Below, one piece after another: positions 4,480-5,359 of a stretch of DNA of 5,359 bases. A program made the translations under genes and the position numbers. The DNA lies in the NCBI GenBank assembly GCA_023819365.1, contig JAMWBP010000061.1, forward strand, positions 1 through 5,359. The letters run 5' to 3'. The notes under the pieces were generated by a model. That model ran no database searches. It saw nothing but the letters and a program-made list of their open reading frames with translations, and had not been told where the DNA came from. Position 1 is the stretch's first letter. Every line of letters begins with the position of its first letter. The stretch comes from Candidatus Omnitrophota bacterium (GTDB lineage: Bacteria > Ratteibacteria > UBA8468 > B48-G9 > JAFGKM01).

Positions 4480-5359
4480 TTACAAACACCTCTCTTAAAA
4501 ACTTTTCCTTAAGTATATCATGCGGTATTGATTTCACAATGTTCTCTGCCTTTTCTCTTGCTATACGGAGTAGTTCCATATCCCTTACAATATTACCTAT
4601 CCGTAAAGGTGGAATACCATGCTGTCTTACACCCAGGAGGTCCCCCTGGCCCCTCATCTTTAAATCAATCTCCGCTATTTCAAATCCACTCTCTGTATCA
4701 ACAAAACTTTCAAGCCGTTCCATTACACCTTTATCATCTGAAGAATAAGGGATAAGTATGCAGTATCCAGTATCACCTGACCTACCTACTCTACCCCTTA
4801 ACTGATGGAGTTGTGCTAACCCAAATCTTTCTGCCTGTTCAATTACAATATATGCTGCAGAAGGAACATCTATTCCTGATTCTATTACAGATGTTGCTAC
4901 AAGTAGCATTATATCCTTATTTCTAAAGGCATTCATTATAAAATCTTTTTCTGTATATGACATTCTACCATGTAGAAGAGACATGGATATATCAGGAATT
5001 TCCCTTTTAATCCTTTCATATTCTTCAATCGCTGACTCAATATTTTCATTTCCTTCTATGGCAGGTGTAACAACATATCCCTGTTTACCCTGTGAACTCT
5101 GATATTTAATAAATTCATATACCTTCTCTTTTTCTTCTAACGCGAAGATATAAGAAACAACCCGCCTTTCTCCACTAGGAATTCTACTCATTACCGATAC
5201 ATCAAGTGCCCCATAAAAGGTAAGTGCAACACTTCTCGGTATAGGAGTAGCACTCATAACAACATAATGTACATCTTTACCTTTTCCCTTTAGTCGCTCT
5301 CTTTGTCTTACCCCGAATTTATGAAGTTCATCCACAACCGCTACCTTCAAATTGTTAAA
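4472..5359 (-). CDS. recG: ATP-dependent DNA helicase RecG, C-terminal part (5' end beyond the window)
   Basis: The frame is open to position 5359, giving 295 residues up to the stop at 4474-4472. RecG is a superfamily 2 helicase that remodels stalled forks and Holliday junctions. Against a typical length near 690, about 400 N-terminal residues (wedge domain, Walker A) lie outside. Counting from the edge, visible motifs are motif II VVDELHKFGVRQR (8-20), motif III MSATPIPRS (35-43), LHGRM (129-133), motif V VATSVIESGIDVP (154-166), motif VI QLRGRVGR (186-193) and the RecG-specific tail FEIAEIDLKMRGQGDLLG (226-243) with RQHG (245-248). The TTG at 5350 is an internal Leu, not a start. Motif II reads DELH rather than the usual DEQH. 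The tail and the motif II His favour RecG over Mfd. It is the first visible gene of the leftward cluster. Confidence 0.94.
   Translation of the reverse strand, partial: FNNLKVAVVDELHKFGVRQRERLKGKGKDVHYVVMSATPIPRSVALTFYGALDVSVMSRIPSGERRVVSYIFALEEKEKVYEFIKYQSSQGKQGYVVTPAIEGNENIESAIEEYERIKREIPDISMSLLHGRMSYTEKDFIMNAFRNKDIMLLVATSVIESGIDVPSAAYIVIEQAERFGLAQLHQLRGRVGRSGDTGYCILIPYSSDDKGVMERLESFVDTESGFEIAEIDLKMRGQGDLLGVRQHGIPPLRIGNIVRDMELLRIAREKAENIVKSIPHDILKEKFLREVFVNE

Noticed and set aside
5348..5350. TTG as the start of a short separate helicase gene
   Set aside because: The frame stays open to the edge, and the preceding codons encode Phe-Asn-Asn, which fits the RecG sequence before motif II, so this is an internal Leu of a gene running out of the window.

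Overview
The window is AT-rich bacterial DNA with short, tightly packed genes, overlapping start/stop codons (ATGA, GTGA), several GTG starts and strong purine-rich Shine-Dalgarno sites. There are no rRNA or tRNA genes or other lineage markers. The set of families (TPM/YgcG-like protein, LemA, PCMT, GT2, a COG2426-type membrane protein, RecG) fits an uncultivated Gram-negative or candidate-phylum bacterium, but this is a weak impression and I cannot assign a taxon.

Left edge (1-456). A ribbon-helix-helix (RHH) protein gene runs leftward out of the window. It has a near-perfect sigma-70 promoter overlaid by two tandem 12-bp repeats, which looks like an autoregulatory operator. Next comes a divergent intergenic region of 275 bp. 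Its left part (about 250-370) is clearly GC-richer than the rest and holds several hairpins that belong to no predicted transcript. Its right part is very AT-rich and holds a probable promoter plus a perfect 11-bp inverted repeat ending four bases before the next gene.

Rightward operon (457-2631). Three genes: a secreted or membrane-anchored TPM-domain protein with a glycine-rich tail (YgcG-like), a nucleotidyltransferase-fold protein whose second metal-binding acid is replaced by Asn, and LemA. TPM and LemA proteins are frequent genomic partners of unresolved envelope function. The nucleotidyltransferase-like gene sits between them, 13 nt after the first and overlapping the second by 4 nt, so the three are very probably co-transcribed. 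This is the most interesting gene arrangement here.

Leftward cluster (2646-5359). Read in its own direction: the C-terminal part of recG (start outside the window), a GT2 glycosyltransferase of the dolichyl-phosphate-mannose-synthase type, protein-L-isoaspartate O-methyltransferase (pcm), and a small COG2426-type membrane protein. All three junctions overlap (8, 31 and 4 nt), so this is one transcription unit of housekeeping and repair genes. It converges on lemA with only 14 bp between stop codons and no visible terminator.

I found no CRISPR array, insertion sequence, tRNA or rRNA. I do not see a clearly new system. The best candidates for follow-up are the TPM-nucleotidyltransferase-LemA operon, the tandem-repeat RHH operator, the inverted repeat before the TPM gene, and the GC-rich hairpin segment between the divergent genes.
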